A stretch of 23,893 nucleotides of DNA. It comes from a bacterium. Lineage in GTDB: Bacteria; Vulcanimicrobiota; Xenobia; Xenobiales; Xenobiaceae. The notes below the pieces were generated by a model. That model did no database searches, had not been told where the DNA came from, and saw only the letters and a program-made list of their open reading frames with translations. The first letter of the stretch is position 1, and every line of letters begins with the position of its first letter. Of the stretch, positions 1-7,679 are shown in pieces. The stretch is from the NCBI GenBank assembly GCA_017444165.1, contig JAFSXH010000269.1, forward strand, positions 1 to 23,893. The letters run 5' to 3'. Both the position numbers and the translations under genes were made by a program.

Positions 1-979
1 AATAATTATTAGTCTCTTGCGCGTAGAATTTGATTACCGCTTCCAGAGCTTCCGGACTTATATGATTCATCAGTGCCAAAGAGAGGAGGGCCTGACGCTT
101 CAAAACATTTCTGGAGTTCTTATCTAATTTTGGATCAGCATTTTCTAATTTGTTGACCAAGAAGGCCATAACCCTTTCTTTAACCAAAGGATCTAAGCAA
201 TAGGGCCTCTCATTTCCAGCTAATGCTACCACTAAGGCCAACAACTGGTTGGCGTGTTTGCGATTGCTATGATAATTGTTTATCAGATGGATGGCCAAAG
301 AGTCTAATTCATTATCTTCAATACCTAAAGCTTTACGGATTTCGGCTCTCTGTTCATCAGTGTAGGCCGCTTTAGTGTAATTGTCTAAAGTTCTAGTATA
401 AGCCGCTCCAGAGCGATCTTCATTCAAAACTTTCAATAAGCCAGCTTGACCGCCGACTTGAATTCTGGCCAGATTGTTAGTATCCCAGTTAGGAGCGATG
501 AATTCTGGATTATCTAGAGTTGAAGAGTAAGCATCCTGAGCTACGGCGATGAGCCTCTCATTGCCGTACCATTTAACCTTAGCTCCCATACCTTCACCGA
601 CAAAACGCAGAGGAACCATAGTGTTTCCAGAGATGATCTGTGCTGGAGCTAAGAGTGGGAGTTCTTGGCCGTTGACTGTAGCGGTGGGAGCATTTATTGT
701 CAAACTTATACGGACATTTGGGCTGTCTGCTTCTGGAGTAGTAGTGGCGATGACCGTTTTAGTGGCGGCATCCCATTTTATTTTAGCCCCCAAAGCCTCA
801 AATATAGCTCGCATAGGTACTAGAGTAGTGCCAGATTGTAAAACTGGAGCCTGATCTAAATAGAGAATTTTACCATTTACCTTAACACTGATAAAATCTT
901 CAGGCAGTGATGCCATAGAGGGTAGGGCTACAGCACAGACGAGGGCGAGAACTGATGCACACTTAGTAAAGATATTCAA
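1..979 (-). CDS. Secreted stalk-domain (copper amine oxidase N-like) protein, 3' end off the window
   Basis: An open frame of 326 codons runs from a TTG start at 979 off the left edge without a stop. The TTG is preceded by GGAGGT eight bases upstream; no ATG or GTG in frame is nearer that site. The N-terminus is a signal peptide (hydrophobic SVLALVCAVALPSMA, about residues 8-22), so the protein is exported. Residues about 29-150 carry two copies of the stalk/copper-amine-oxidase-N pattern: SGTTLVPMRAIFEALGA followed by KIKWD, and SGNTMVPLRFVGEGMGA followed by KVKWY. The family is a beta-rich extracellular domain, often in wall-associated proteins, and despite its name gives no evidence of oxidase activity. 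The rest (about 170-326) looks alpha-helical and was not recognised. It has its own promoter region after the tRNA-Gln terminator; a TAAAAT-like -10 lies near 1014-1019 without a convincing -35. Sure of domain, unsure of role. Confidence 0.85.
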   Translation of the reverse strand, partial: MNIFTKCASVLALVCAVALPSMASLPEDFISVKVNGKILYLDQAPVLQSGTTLVPMRAIFEALGAKIKWDAATKTVIATTTPEADSPNVRISLTINAPTATVNGQELPLLAPAQIISGNTMVPLRFVGEGMGAKVKWYGNERLIAVAQDAYSSTLDNPEFIAPNWDTNNLARIQVGGQAGLLKVLNEDRSGAAYTRTLDNYTKAAYTDEQRAEIRKALGIEDNELDSLAIHLINNYHSNRKHANQLLALVVALAGNERPYCLDPLVKERVMAFLVNKLENADPKLDKNSRNVLKRQALLSLALMNHISPEALEAVIKFYAQETNNY

Positions 980-1046
980 TTTTTATGACCTCCGATATTT
1001 ATGAAGATCACTATTTTACAAAAAATCTCCAAAACATCCTCAGAAC

Positions 1047-1083
1047 AAAAAAAAACCACATTCTTGTATAAACAAGAATGCGG
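1047..1083 (-). terminator. Rho-independent terminator of tRNA-Gln
   Basis: On the minus strand a 12-bp stem (CCGCATTCTTGT / ACAAGAATGTGG, one G-U pair, 4-base loop) is followed by nine T. It begins 8 bases after the tRNA-Gln CCA end and separates the tRNA from the downstream stalk-domain gene. Confidence 0.9.
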
Positions 1084-1091
1084 CAATACTT

Positions 1092-1167
1092 TGGCTGAGG
1101 CACTAGGATTCGAACCTAGAGAATGACGGATCCAAAGTCCGTTGCCTTACCGTTTGGCTATGCCTCA
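1092..1167 (-). tRNA. tRNA-Gln (anticodon TTG)
   Basis: The minus strand folds as a complete tRNA. The acceptor stem is TGAGGCA/TGCCTCA with discriminator G and an encoded CCA. The anticodon stem ACGGA/TCCGT encloses the loop CTTTGGA, whose anticodon TTG reads CAA glutamine codons. The T-arm contains GGTTCGAATCC. Length is 76 bases including CCA. It has a near-consensus promoter just upstream and a strong terminator just downstream, so it is a single-gene transcription unit. Confidence 0.96.
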
Positions 1168-1180
1168 ACAATGCGGTGCT

Positions 1181-1209
1181 ATTATAGCTTTTTCATATAC
1201 TCTTGGCAA
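1181..1209 (-). promoter_or_regulatory. Sigma-70-type promoter of tRNA-Gln
   Basis: Read on the minus strand: -35 TTGCCA (1209-1204), 17-base spacer, -10 TATAAT (1186-1181). The -10 ends 13 bases before the mature tRNA 5' end, a usual distance for a short tRNA leader. Confidence 0.8.
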
Positions 1210-1250
1210 GGGGCAGATGGCAACTATTTACCTACATGCTTTTAATACTA

Positions 1251-1279
1251 TTGACTTTGTTCCTAAAAAGTGCTAGTAT
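1251..1279 (+). promoter_or_regulatory. Sigma-70-type promoter of initiator tRNA
   Basis: -35 TTGACT (1251-1256), 17-base spacer, -10 TAGTAT (1274-1279). Transcription would begin near 1286 and reach the tRNA at 1313 after a short leader. It is divergent from the tRNA-Gln promoter. Confidence 0.75.
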
Positions 1280-1312
1280 GCGCGAGCGGTTGAGAGACCT
1301 AACGATTTATAT

Positions 1313-1389
<77 letters not shown>

Positions 1390-1405
1390 TTTGTAGATAG
1401 AGATT

Positions 1406-1433
1406 GACTCCTGGAAAGGGGTCTTTTTTTTTT
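1406..1433 (+). terminator. Rho-independent terminator after tRNA-fMet, 20 bases before the amidase start
   Basis: Seven-bp stem GACTCCT/AGGGGTC (one T-G pair) with GGAA loop, followed by ten T (1424-1433). It lies directly upstream of the amidase ribosome-binding site with no space for another promoter, so the amidase may depend on read-through here. Confidence 0.85.
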
Positions 1434-1453
1434 GAGGGGAGATTAAATGCCGT

Positions 1454-3097
1454 ATGAGACTAAACAAAATTACTTACTTTTGTATTTTATTTTTGTGGGT
1501 TATGAGTGTGGCTTTAGCCAGAGAGGGAACGATAACTTGTATACTCGATGACCACGAGTTTAAATTACCTTTTGTTCTCATGGATGATAAGAAATTCATT
1601 GATAGCGATGATCTGCAAGTTCGCCAGATGATCTACAGGAATGGCAAAACTTTTAGTTGGTCTAACAGCGGAAATATTTTGATGGTCTTCTCTTCTGGTG
1701 AACAGCTCACTGTAACTGATGGAAGTGAACTGATCGAGCGCAATGGCAAAGAATCTGTACGAGCTGAGGGATCGATTAAGAGTCTCGATAATAAATTTTA
1801 TATTCAACAAGAATTGTTCTTTCAACTATTAGATCTAGTCGCTAAAGATGTGGTCGATGGGGATAAAATTGAATTGTTACACAGATTGCCAGAACCTCAA
1901 TTCGTTTTGAGTGATTTTGGGCCGCGGATTATTATTGATCTCAAAGGTAAGGTTAATTGGCAGGAAGTGTCGAGGAAAGACGATTCCTTTAAACTTGTTT
2001 TTAAAAACAGCCTTTGGGATGGTGAGAGTTCTAAACATCTGGAGGGTCATATCAATTTAACTGTAGAGTCGGGGAAAGACGATGAGGTTACTTTCACTTT
2101 CAATTTTCCTTTCAAGTGTCATCCTAAATTGCAAAATGCTCTCCAGCGTGAAGATGTGATTATTACCTGCACGTTGGACCGTTACAGGCAGAAGAATAAT
2201 GAGGAAAGTGGTAATTTGTTAGAAGTCCTCTCTCAAGATGACGGCTGGCAATTAGAGGCAGATAAACACTTCGCTTATTATTGGCATTTTTGTCCAGATT
2301 GTCAGCTACTAACTCTGGATATTCCTCATCTAAATCAAAAATTGAACTTAGATGATCCGCGTGTAAATATCTCCAATTACTCTTATTCTGCACAGAACAT
2401 TACTCGTTTAGAGTTCCGAATGGACAATTTTATTATTTCGGCGGATGAAAGAGAGCCTCTTCTCTCTGTTAAGATTGTCAGCGATGGAGAATTGCAAGAA
2501 TTATCCTCTCGTGGACATACGGCAGGTTACGTGGTGAATGGAAAGTGTATAGTTATAGATCCTGGCCATGGAGGAGGGGACAGAGGTTGTCGCAGCAGAC
2601 ATTGGGGAACTTGCGAGAAGGAGATAACCTTAGATGTGGCTTTGCGGTTGGCAGAAATTTTGAAAAATGACGGCTGGGAGGTGGTCTTAACTAGGGAGAC
2701 TGATCGTGATGTGAGTTGGTTAGGTTCGCCAGATAAAGTGGAGTTACAGTCCCGCTGTGATGTGGCTAACGATATTGAGGCTGATTATTTTGTAAGTCTA
2801 CACTGCAATGCCAATGTATCTTCCCGACCTAATGGCAGTGTCATTTATTGGTATAAAGAAGATGATCTAGAGCTAGCCAATTGTTTGGAAGATGTCTTAG
2901 AAGAGATGGATTTTTATCAATGGGGTCTGATGCGTGAAGGTTTTTACATCCTGCGCCATACGGACATGCCAGCCGTGCTGGTAGAAATGGCCTTTTTGAC
3001 TAATTATGAAGATGGCAAAGTTTTGTCTAGCAGTGATGGGAGACAGAAAATTGCAGAGATAATTGCCGAATCTTTGCGTGAATTACGAGATAAATAG
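1454..3097 (+). CDS. N-acetylmuramoyl-L-alanine amidase, Amidase_3 (AmiC/CwlV) type, exported
   Basis: Predicted zinc amidase that cuts the bond between N-acetylmuramic acid and L-alanine in peptidoglycan, acting outside the membrane. The N-terminus (MRLNKITYFCILFLWVMSVALA) is a signal peptide. Residues about 30-345 form a long N-terminal region of unclear family; part near 100-130 faintly resembles a stalk domain. The catalytic domain covers about 364-545 and shows the family's expected zinc ligands and catalytic glutamate: VIDPGHGGGDRG (His372), CEKEITLD (Glu388), FVSLHCNAN (His450) and AVLVEMAFLTN (Glu511). The start is ATG 1454, 12 bases after GGGGAG. A second ATG at 1447 has better spacing to that site but is in another frame and gives only about 33 codons. 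A tRNA terminator sits just upstream. Confidence 0.92.
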   Translation: MRLNKITYFCILFLWVMSVALAREGTITCILDDHEFKLPFVLMDDKKFIDSDDLQVRQMIYRNGKTFSWSNSGNILMVFSSGEQLTVTDGSELIERNGKESVRAEGSIKSLDNKFYIQQELFFQLLDLVAKDVVDGDKIELLHRLPEPQFVLSDFGPRIIIDLKGKVNWQEVSRKDDSFKLVFKNSLWDGESSKHLEGHINLTVESGKDDEVTFTFNFPFKCHPKLQNALQREDVIITCTLDRYRQKNNEESGNLLEVLSQDDGWQLEADKHFAYYWHFCPDCQLLTLDIPHLNQKLNLDDPRVNISNYSYSAQNITRLEFRMDNFIISADEREPLLSVKIVSDGELQELSSRGHTAGYVVNGKCIVIDPGHGGGDRGCRSRHWGTCEKEITLDVALRLAEILKNDGWEVVLTRETDRDVSWLGSPDKVELQSRCDVANDIEADYFVSLHCNANVSSRPNGSVIYWYKEDDLELANCLEDVLEEMDFYQWGLMREGFYILRHTDMPAVLVEMAFLTNYEDGKVLSSSDGRQKIAEIIAESLRELRDK

Positions 3098-3230
3098 AGA
3101 CTTATAGTTAACTCACATTCTAATCAATTGCTAATCCAGCGAAAAGAGGAAGGTTTTTATTACGAGCGTACTTTTCAAGACATATTGAGATGTTTTCCAT
3201 CTCGCAGAATATAAGGAAGGATTTTATATC

Positions 3231-3596
3231 GTGAAAAAGTTTCTATTTGCCGCGTTGTTAGTAGCTATGGCTACTGTGGCTTGTGCTCCTAAGACTGATA
3301 ATGACCAGAAGCCTGTGGAGGCTCCTCCTGCAGCGACTGAGCAAAAAGCTGTTGAGGCTCCTGCCGAAGAGAAAGCTCCTGAGGCTGCTCCTGCCGAGGA
3401 GAAAGCTCCTGAGGCTACTGCTCCCGCTGAAGAGAAAGCTCCTGAAAAGGTTGCTCCCGCTGAAGAGAAAGCTCCTGAAGCCGTTGCTCCCGCTGAAGAG
3501 AAGGCTCCCGAAGCTGTTGCTCCCGCTGAAGAGAAGGCTCCCGAGGCCGCTGCTCCTCAACCCACTGAGGTAGAGGTTACTGAAAAGGATAAGTAA
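3231..3596 (+). CDS. Small repeat-rich putative lipoprotein (PAEEKAPE repeats)
   Basis: 121 residues from a GTG start, ten bases after AAGGAAGG. Residues 1-17 are a lipoprotein-like signal (MKKFLFAALLVAMATVA) with Cys18 as the possible lipidated residue. The box is TVAC, so the -3 residue is Thr rather than the usual Leu/Val and lipidation is only likely. Residues 43-107 are six near-identical 10-11 residue units built on PAEEKAPEA, making a Pro/Ala/Glu/Lys-rich, probably extended and unfolded arm. Such low-complexity charged arms often act as spacers at the cell envelope, but no function can be read from this one. It follows the amidase gene and has its own strong terminator. A reverse-strand open frame across the repeats (100 codons, Ser/Leu/Phe-rich) is a shadow of the repeat. 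Confidence 0.85.
   Translation: MKKFLFAALLVAMATVACAPKTDNDQKPVEAPPAATEQKAVEAPAEEKAPEAAPAEEKAPEATAPAEEKAPEKVAPAEEKAPEAVAPAEEKAPEAVAPAEEKAPEAAAPQPTEVEVTEKDK
3357..3551 (+). repeat. In-frame 33-bp minisatellite inside the lipoprotein gene
   Basis: One 30-bp unit (3357-3386) and five 33-bp units (from 3387, 3420, 3453, 3486, 3519), each encoding APAEEKAPE plus one or two variable residues. The units keep frame, so copy-number change would lengthen or shorten the protein without breaking it. The middle and late units are closest to each other (all begin GCTCCCGCTGAAGAGAA), suggesting recent duplication. Confidence 0.9.
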
Positions 3597-3613
3597 CTAA
3601 AAATTAATTGATT

Positions 3614-3649
3614 GAGGGCAATTTTTTGTAATTTAATTGCCCTCTTTTT
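3614..3649 (+). terminator. Rho-independent terminator after the lipoprotein gene
   Basis: Ten-bp perfect stem GAGGGCAATT/AATTGCCCTC with an 11-base loop, followed by TTTTT. It ends 23 bases before the next start codon (3673), which leaves no room for a separate promoter. Confidence 0.88.
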
Positions 3650-3672
3650 AAGTTTGAGAGAGAAGAGATTAA

Positions 3673-5472
3673 ATGTCATTATTGTCGACTGTCCTAGCCT
3701 TTATAAGCAAGAAAATGGTTTTTATCTTGCTAGTGGTGGTGGCATTGATATTTTTCACAGTAGTGGTTCTGTTTCTTCTTTCTTTCATGACAGTTAAAAA
3801 GATAAATAGAGTATTTAATTATCTAATTGATTCTGGAGAGACAACTGAAGCACTTAAGTATTTTGATGAGTTGATAAAATTTGATCAAGATGCCCTTGAT
3901 TACAACTCAACTCTAGTAGATATTACTATAAATTCTGGAAAACAAGACTATCTTAGACAGAATCTCCTTGAGCAAGTTTGCCAACTGTATGACAAATACG
4001 AGATCCGTTCAGATTTTACTGATCTATTGCGAACTGGTAATCTCAAGCAAAATAACGTAGAGGAGCTCATGCAGCTGAGATTCGTTTTTGATAAATCCAT
4101 TCAGAGGGCTCTGGGTTTTCTTGATCGCGATTGGCGAAAATATTACGTACTTAGTCAAATATTTGAAGATCTCGATATTTGTCTGGCTATTTATTTAAAT
4201 GGTTTGGCTCTAAAATTTATACCATGTGGACATGCATATTTACAATCTAAATTAGATCTGTTGATAAAATTGGCTAGAAAATACGCAAAAGCTGGTTCTC
4301 TAAAGCAATCTTTGGTCTATTACAAGTATATTTTTAATGTTATCCAATTTCATCCTTTGCCGATAAATAGACTTTTAGAGATAAACCTGGAACTTTTTAG
4401 TATTGCTGACAAGACGGATGATTCGGCTCAAATAGCTCCCATATTATTGAGTTCTCCCCAGTATTATCAATATACGCTGTCTGCTTTGCCTTTAGTAAAT
4501 TATGCTTGTATAAGGGCGCGTGAATTTGAAAAAAATTTGCTTTACATTGAGCAGATGGGCAAGCATATTAAAATTCCTGAGTGGTTGAGCAATATCTTAC
4601 GTTTACAAGGTTCTGTTATAAAATTCCTTATAGACAATAGAAAAGAAGAGAACATTTTAGAATCTAGCTGTCTAAATTTACTCCTCAACGAGATTGAAAA
4701 TACGGCCAATCAGAACGATCAGATTAAATTAGTTCAATTGATGGTTGCTGATACTTTTTTGGCTTTAGGTTCATCATCTAAGGCTATTTTGTACTTAGAG
4801 CGCGCTCAAAGGTTGACGCTACAGCCCCTCATAAGTGAAAACAAGAATTTGGCAGATTTTGATCCTGATATTTTAAAACAGTTTTTAGAATTTACTAAAC
4901 TTTCTGCTCGTTTAAACCTTTCTGCCTATAATAGTGAAGAAGAGGCTCTGTTTGATCTGTACGTCAAAGAAGAGCGTTATCGAGAAGCTCAAAAGATTGC
5001 TGAACGGGCTTTGAAGAAGTATTCATTTTATAATTTAGAATTTGTCAATTGGCAGATAAAAATGGCTAAATTGCAATCTATTCAAGGTTTGAAGGATAAA
5101 GATAAGGATTTGTACGAGTATTCTTATGAACTTTTAGAAGAGAAGATAGCTCATTTTAATCATTTTGATCCCAAAATGATTAATAGCGGTACGCTTCCTT
5201 TGGATCCTGAGAGTTGTCAGGGGCCTTGTGAATATTATGTATATTTATCTCAGATTTTGCAGTGTACTAATTTGTCTGCAGAAAACGATAAATTGGGTGA
5301 ACTCTATGACATGTTGCAAAAGATATGTGCAACAGAATCAAGTAACGTCATCCTATTGCGTGAATTGATAAAATTGTCTAGCCTCTTCGAAGAGGATGAG
5401 AAATCAGCAAAGTATATGACTATGCTCGGAGAGATTGCAACTAACGTTTACGATTTACAATTGTGCCGATAA
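3673..5472 (+). CDS. Membrane-anchored helical-repeat (TPR-like) protein of unknown function
   Basis: 599 residues. One strong transmembrane segment lies at about 15-40 (FILLVVVALIFFTVVVLFLL), then a long soluble alpha-helical region. Degenerate TPR/SEL1-like helix pairs can be seen, for example GETTEALKYFDELIKFDQ (about 53-70), SSKAILYLERAQRL and REAQKIAERALKKYS. This suggests a protein-interaction scaffold tethered to the membrane; no catalytic motif was recognised. The ATG follows AGAAGAGATTAA, a weak ribosome-binding site, and a terminator ends 23 bases upstream, so expression probably relies on read-through from the lipoprotein unit. The last 32 bases overlap the 3' end of the minus-strand YfhO-like gene. 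Good confidence that it is real; function unknown. Confidence 0.85.
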   Translation: MSLLSTVLAFISKKMVFILLVVVALIFFTVVVLFLLSFMTVKKINRVFNYLIDSGETTEALKYFDELIKFDQDALDYNSTLVDITINSGKQDYLRQNLLEQVCQLYDKYEIRSDFTDLLRTGNLKQNNVEELMQLRFVFDKSIQRALGFLDRDWRKYYVLSQIFEDLDICLAIYLNGLALKFIPCGHAYLQSKLDLLIKLARKYAKAGSLKQSLVYYKYIFNVIQFHPLPINRLLEINLELFSIADKTDDSAQIAPILLSSPQYYQYTLSALPLVNYACIRAREFEKNLLYIEQMGKHIKIPEWLSNILRLQGSVIKFLIDNRKEENILESSCLNLLLNEIENTANQNDQIKLVQLMVADTFLALGSSSKAILYLERAQRLTLQPLISENKNLADFDPDILKQFLEFTKLSARLNLSAYNSEEEALFDLYVKEERYREAQKIAERALKKYSFYNLEFVNWQIKMAKLQSIQGLKDKDKDLYEYSYELLEEKIAHFNHFDPKMINSGTLPLDPESCQGPCEYYVYLSQILQCTNLSAENDKLGELYDMLQKICATESSNVILLRELIKLSSLFEEDEKSAKYMTMLGEIATNVYDLQLCR

Positions 5473-7675
5473 AAAGGAACAGAAGTATACCTAAACCTAC
5501 TAAGGATACGTAGGCTCCGTATTTGAAAGAGTTGGGGAAGAAGTATATTTTTATTTTGTGCTGGCCTGGAGTAATTTTGCAGGCCATAAAGCAGAAATTG
5601 GCTCTGTAAATTTTCTGTGACTGTCCGTCTATTTCCGCATTCCAGCCTCGACAAAAATTTTCTGGAAAGTATAAAATTCTCTCACTATTCGTCTTTGTCT
5701 CGACCTCAATTTCACATGGTGTATTTTTTACAATTTGACAATACTCTTGGTCACTCAGGGGAGCATTAGTTGAGTAATCAGATTTATCTCCCTGCAATAT
5801 ACAGCGTTCATTAATTATGTCTTGATAAAATGTTTGTATAAAATCGGTGCAGCCTATCTCTTCAGTTATCTCTTTGAAGTTAGGCAGTAAGTATATACGT
5901 GGGCGTGAGGGGCCTAACTTGTAGATATTGAGTTCGGTCGGCAGATCGGGCAGTTGCTCTCTGGCAATTAAGGGCAATTCCTTACCGTTGGTGTCGAGCC
6001 ATTTGTGCAGAGAGAGTAAGCAGTCCACATTTTGCATATCGTAGAGAAAAGTAGCTTCCGGTTTTAGAACATTTGGTTGAGTGTAATTTGATTTCGCTTT
6101 GGGAAGCATGTTTTGCAGGAGGGTTTGCAGGTTAAAGTAGGGGAGCGTACTTATTCCACCTTCCCAAATGGTATGACTGCCTTGATTGGCAATATCCCAA
6201 AAGACACATGAATCTAGAGTCAAGCAGTGCAAAAGGGAAGTTACCCTGGCGGGAACTTTCGACCAACCTTGTGTTTGCACTAAGTATGTCCAATCAAAGG
6301 CCAGATCTGGAGTGGCTACTCGAGTGCTCGAAGACAGTAACGATGCTGCTTGAGGAGTATTTGACAAGACGGATGACGGCAGATAAGTGACATACTTATT
6401 CGTTGACCAATAAAAATTGGCAAATATTATACCTATTATTAATATTGGCAGATATTTGTGAGTGTTTAATTTTTGTAGCAAATTTTGTAAGCCTAAACCG
6501 AATAATATTGAGATAGAGCAGGAAAAGGCGAGTAAAAATCTAGCGGGAAATCTGAAGAGATCGACCCCTGGAATGAATTTCCATAATAACCAATAAATTT
6601 GCCCTTTAGGTCCCATTGCCAACAATAGAAATATACAACTCAAGGCGGTTATGTGTTTGAGCTCTTGGCGTTCATTTTTATAAAAAGCCAGAGGAATAAC
6701 AAAGAGCGGCACAAGGCCGATATAGGCCATGTATTCCCAGAATACTCCAAATTCTTGAATGTTTATATGAGTTTGATTTGGAGTTGTATAAGCAGGATTC
6801 TCAAAAAAGAAAGGGTTTATAAGTGTGAGTAAATGTGAAGGTGAGAAGGGATACTTGCTAAGTCGTTCATAACTCTCCGCTTGACTGCGATTAGATTGCT
6901 GAATTAAATCATAAGTAGGCCAAAGTTGGATACAACATAATGTTAAACTGAATATTACGCTGATTGACAAAATTATTACAGATCTTTTGATGACTGTCCA
7001 ATTTTGGCCAATTAGCAGAGTTGCAAGATAGAAGACAGAGGCGATACCGCAAAAATAGGCCATGTGAGGATGGCCCGCCAAAATTTGCAAGGTCCAGATT
7101 AGAGAGAGGTACAAGATTAAAAGAGTAAGTTTCCTTTTATCCTTTTCAGCTATAATTAATTTTATTATAGACCAAGCGGCGGGCAGCCAGATGGCCACTT
7201 GAATCATGTTGAGGTGTTTTAGTCTGAAGACCAAGATGGGAGAAAAGGCAAATGTCAGAGCGGCGGCGGTGCTAGGAAAACGCTCTAGTTTGTAGGTTCT
7301 AGCCAACCAATACATATTCAGAGCTCCCAGGGCTAAAGTGGTAATTATGCTTAAATTAGAAGCCCAGGGTACGGAGAAGAGGCAAAAGAAAGGTAAAGTT
7401 GTAGGATAAAATACACCTGCTTGTCCTTCGGATAAAATGGGCATTCCATTAGCTAAAAGCGGTGTCCACAATGGCCATTGGCCTTCCTTTACTGATTGGG
7501 AGGCTAGAAAGCGCAAAGGCAAATTTAAATCGAGAAGATCTGAACCTGTAAAATCGCCTGCGTATATGAAATTGTTCCCTTTGAGGACTGGAGCGAAGAG
7601 CAAGAAAGACAGGAAGAGGAAGAGGAAAAATTGACCTATGTACTCGATAAGGGTAGATTTGTGTCTATCAAACAT
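5441..7675 (-). CDS. YfhO-like multi-pass membrane protein, probable GT-C-type glycosyl transfer
   Basis: 744 residues. About a dozen hydrophobic helices fill residues 13-420, followed by a soluble, probably extracytoplasmic domain (about 430-710) and a last helix at 715-738. The N-terminal loop has the pattern of bacterial YfhO/GT-C proteins: an acidic GDFTGSDLLDLNLPLR (40-55), GQWPLWTPLLANGMP (65-79), GVFYPTTLPF (87-96) and GHPHMAY (201-207). Those families use lipid-linked sugars on the outer face of the membrane, but most members are uncharacterised, so substrate and reaction are inference. It is last in the kinase/FHA operon, starting four bases after the FHA stop codon, which implies coupled translation and makes it a plausible target of that signalling unit. 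Its 3' end overlaps the convergent gene by 32 bases. An alternative reading is an envelope assembly protein without transferase activity. Confidence 0.8.
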   Translation of the reverse strand: MFDRHKSTLIEYIGQFFLFLFLSFLLFAPVLKGNNFIYAGDFTGSDLLDLNLPLRFLASQSVKEGQWPLWTPLLANGMPILSEGQAGVFYPTTLPFFCLFSVPWASNLSIITTLALGALNMYWLARTYKLERFPSTAAALTFAFSPILVFRLKHLNMIQVAIWLPAAWSIIKLIIAEKDKRKLTLLILYLSLIWTLQILAGHPHMAYFCGIASVFYLATLLIGQNWTVIKRSVIILSISVIFSLTLCCIQLWPTYDLIQQSNRSQAESYERLSKYPFSPSHLLTLINPFFFENPAYTTPNQTHINIQEFGVFWEYMAYIGLVPLFVIPLAFYKNERQELKHITALSCIFLLLAMGPKGQIYWLLWKFIPGVDLFRFPARFLLAFSCSISILFGLGLQNLLQKLNTHKYLPILIIGIIFANFYWSTNKYVTYLPSSVLSNTPQAASLLSSSTRVATPDLAFDWTYLVQTQGWSKVPARVTSLLHCLTLDSCVFWDIANQGSHTIWEGGISTLPYFNLQTLLQNMLPKAKSNYTQPNVLKPEATFLYDMQNVDCLLSLHKWLDTNGKELPLIAREQLPDLPTELNIYKLGPSRPRIYLLPNFKEITEEIGCTDFIQTFYQDIINERCILQGDKSDYSTNAPLSDQEYCQIVKNTPCEIEVETKTNSERILYFPENFCRGWNAEIDGQSQKIYRANFCFMACKITPGQHKIKIYFFPNSFKYGAYVSLVGLGILLFLFIGTIVNRKR

Positions 7676-7679
7676 GTTT

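Noticed and set aside
549..854. Plus-strand 101-codon frame
   Set aside because: It lies inside the minus-strand stalk-domain gene, whose protein motifs are clear; no ribosome-binding site or domain supports the plus frame.
3185..3213. TTGAGA-17 bp-AATATA promoter-like pair before the lipoprotein gene
   Set aside because: The start of transcription would fall on the ribosome-binding site, and the -10 is poor. The same stretch instead holds a GAGATG/CATCTC hairpin that may be a leader structure.
3258..3560. 100- and 96-codon frames on both strands across the lipoprotein repeat
   Set aside because: They arise because the 33-bp repeat is open in several frames; products are low-complexity Ser/Leu/Phe or Leu/Arg/Lys repeats without start context.
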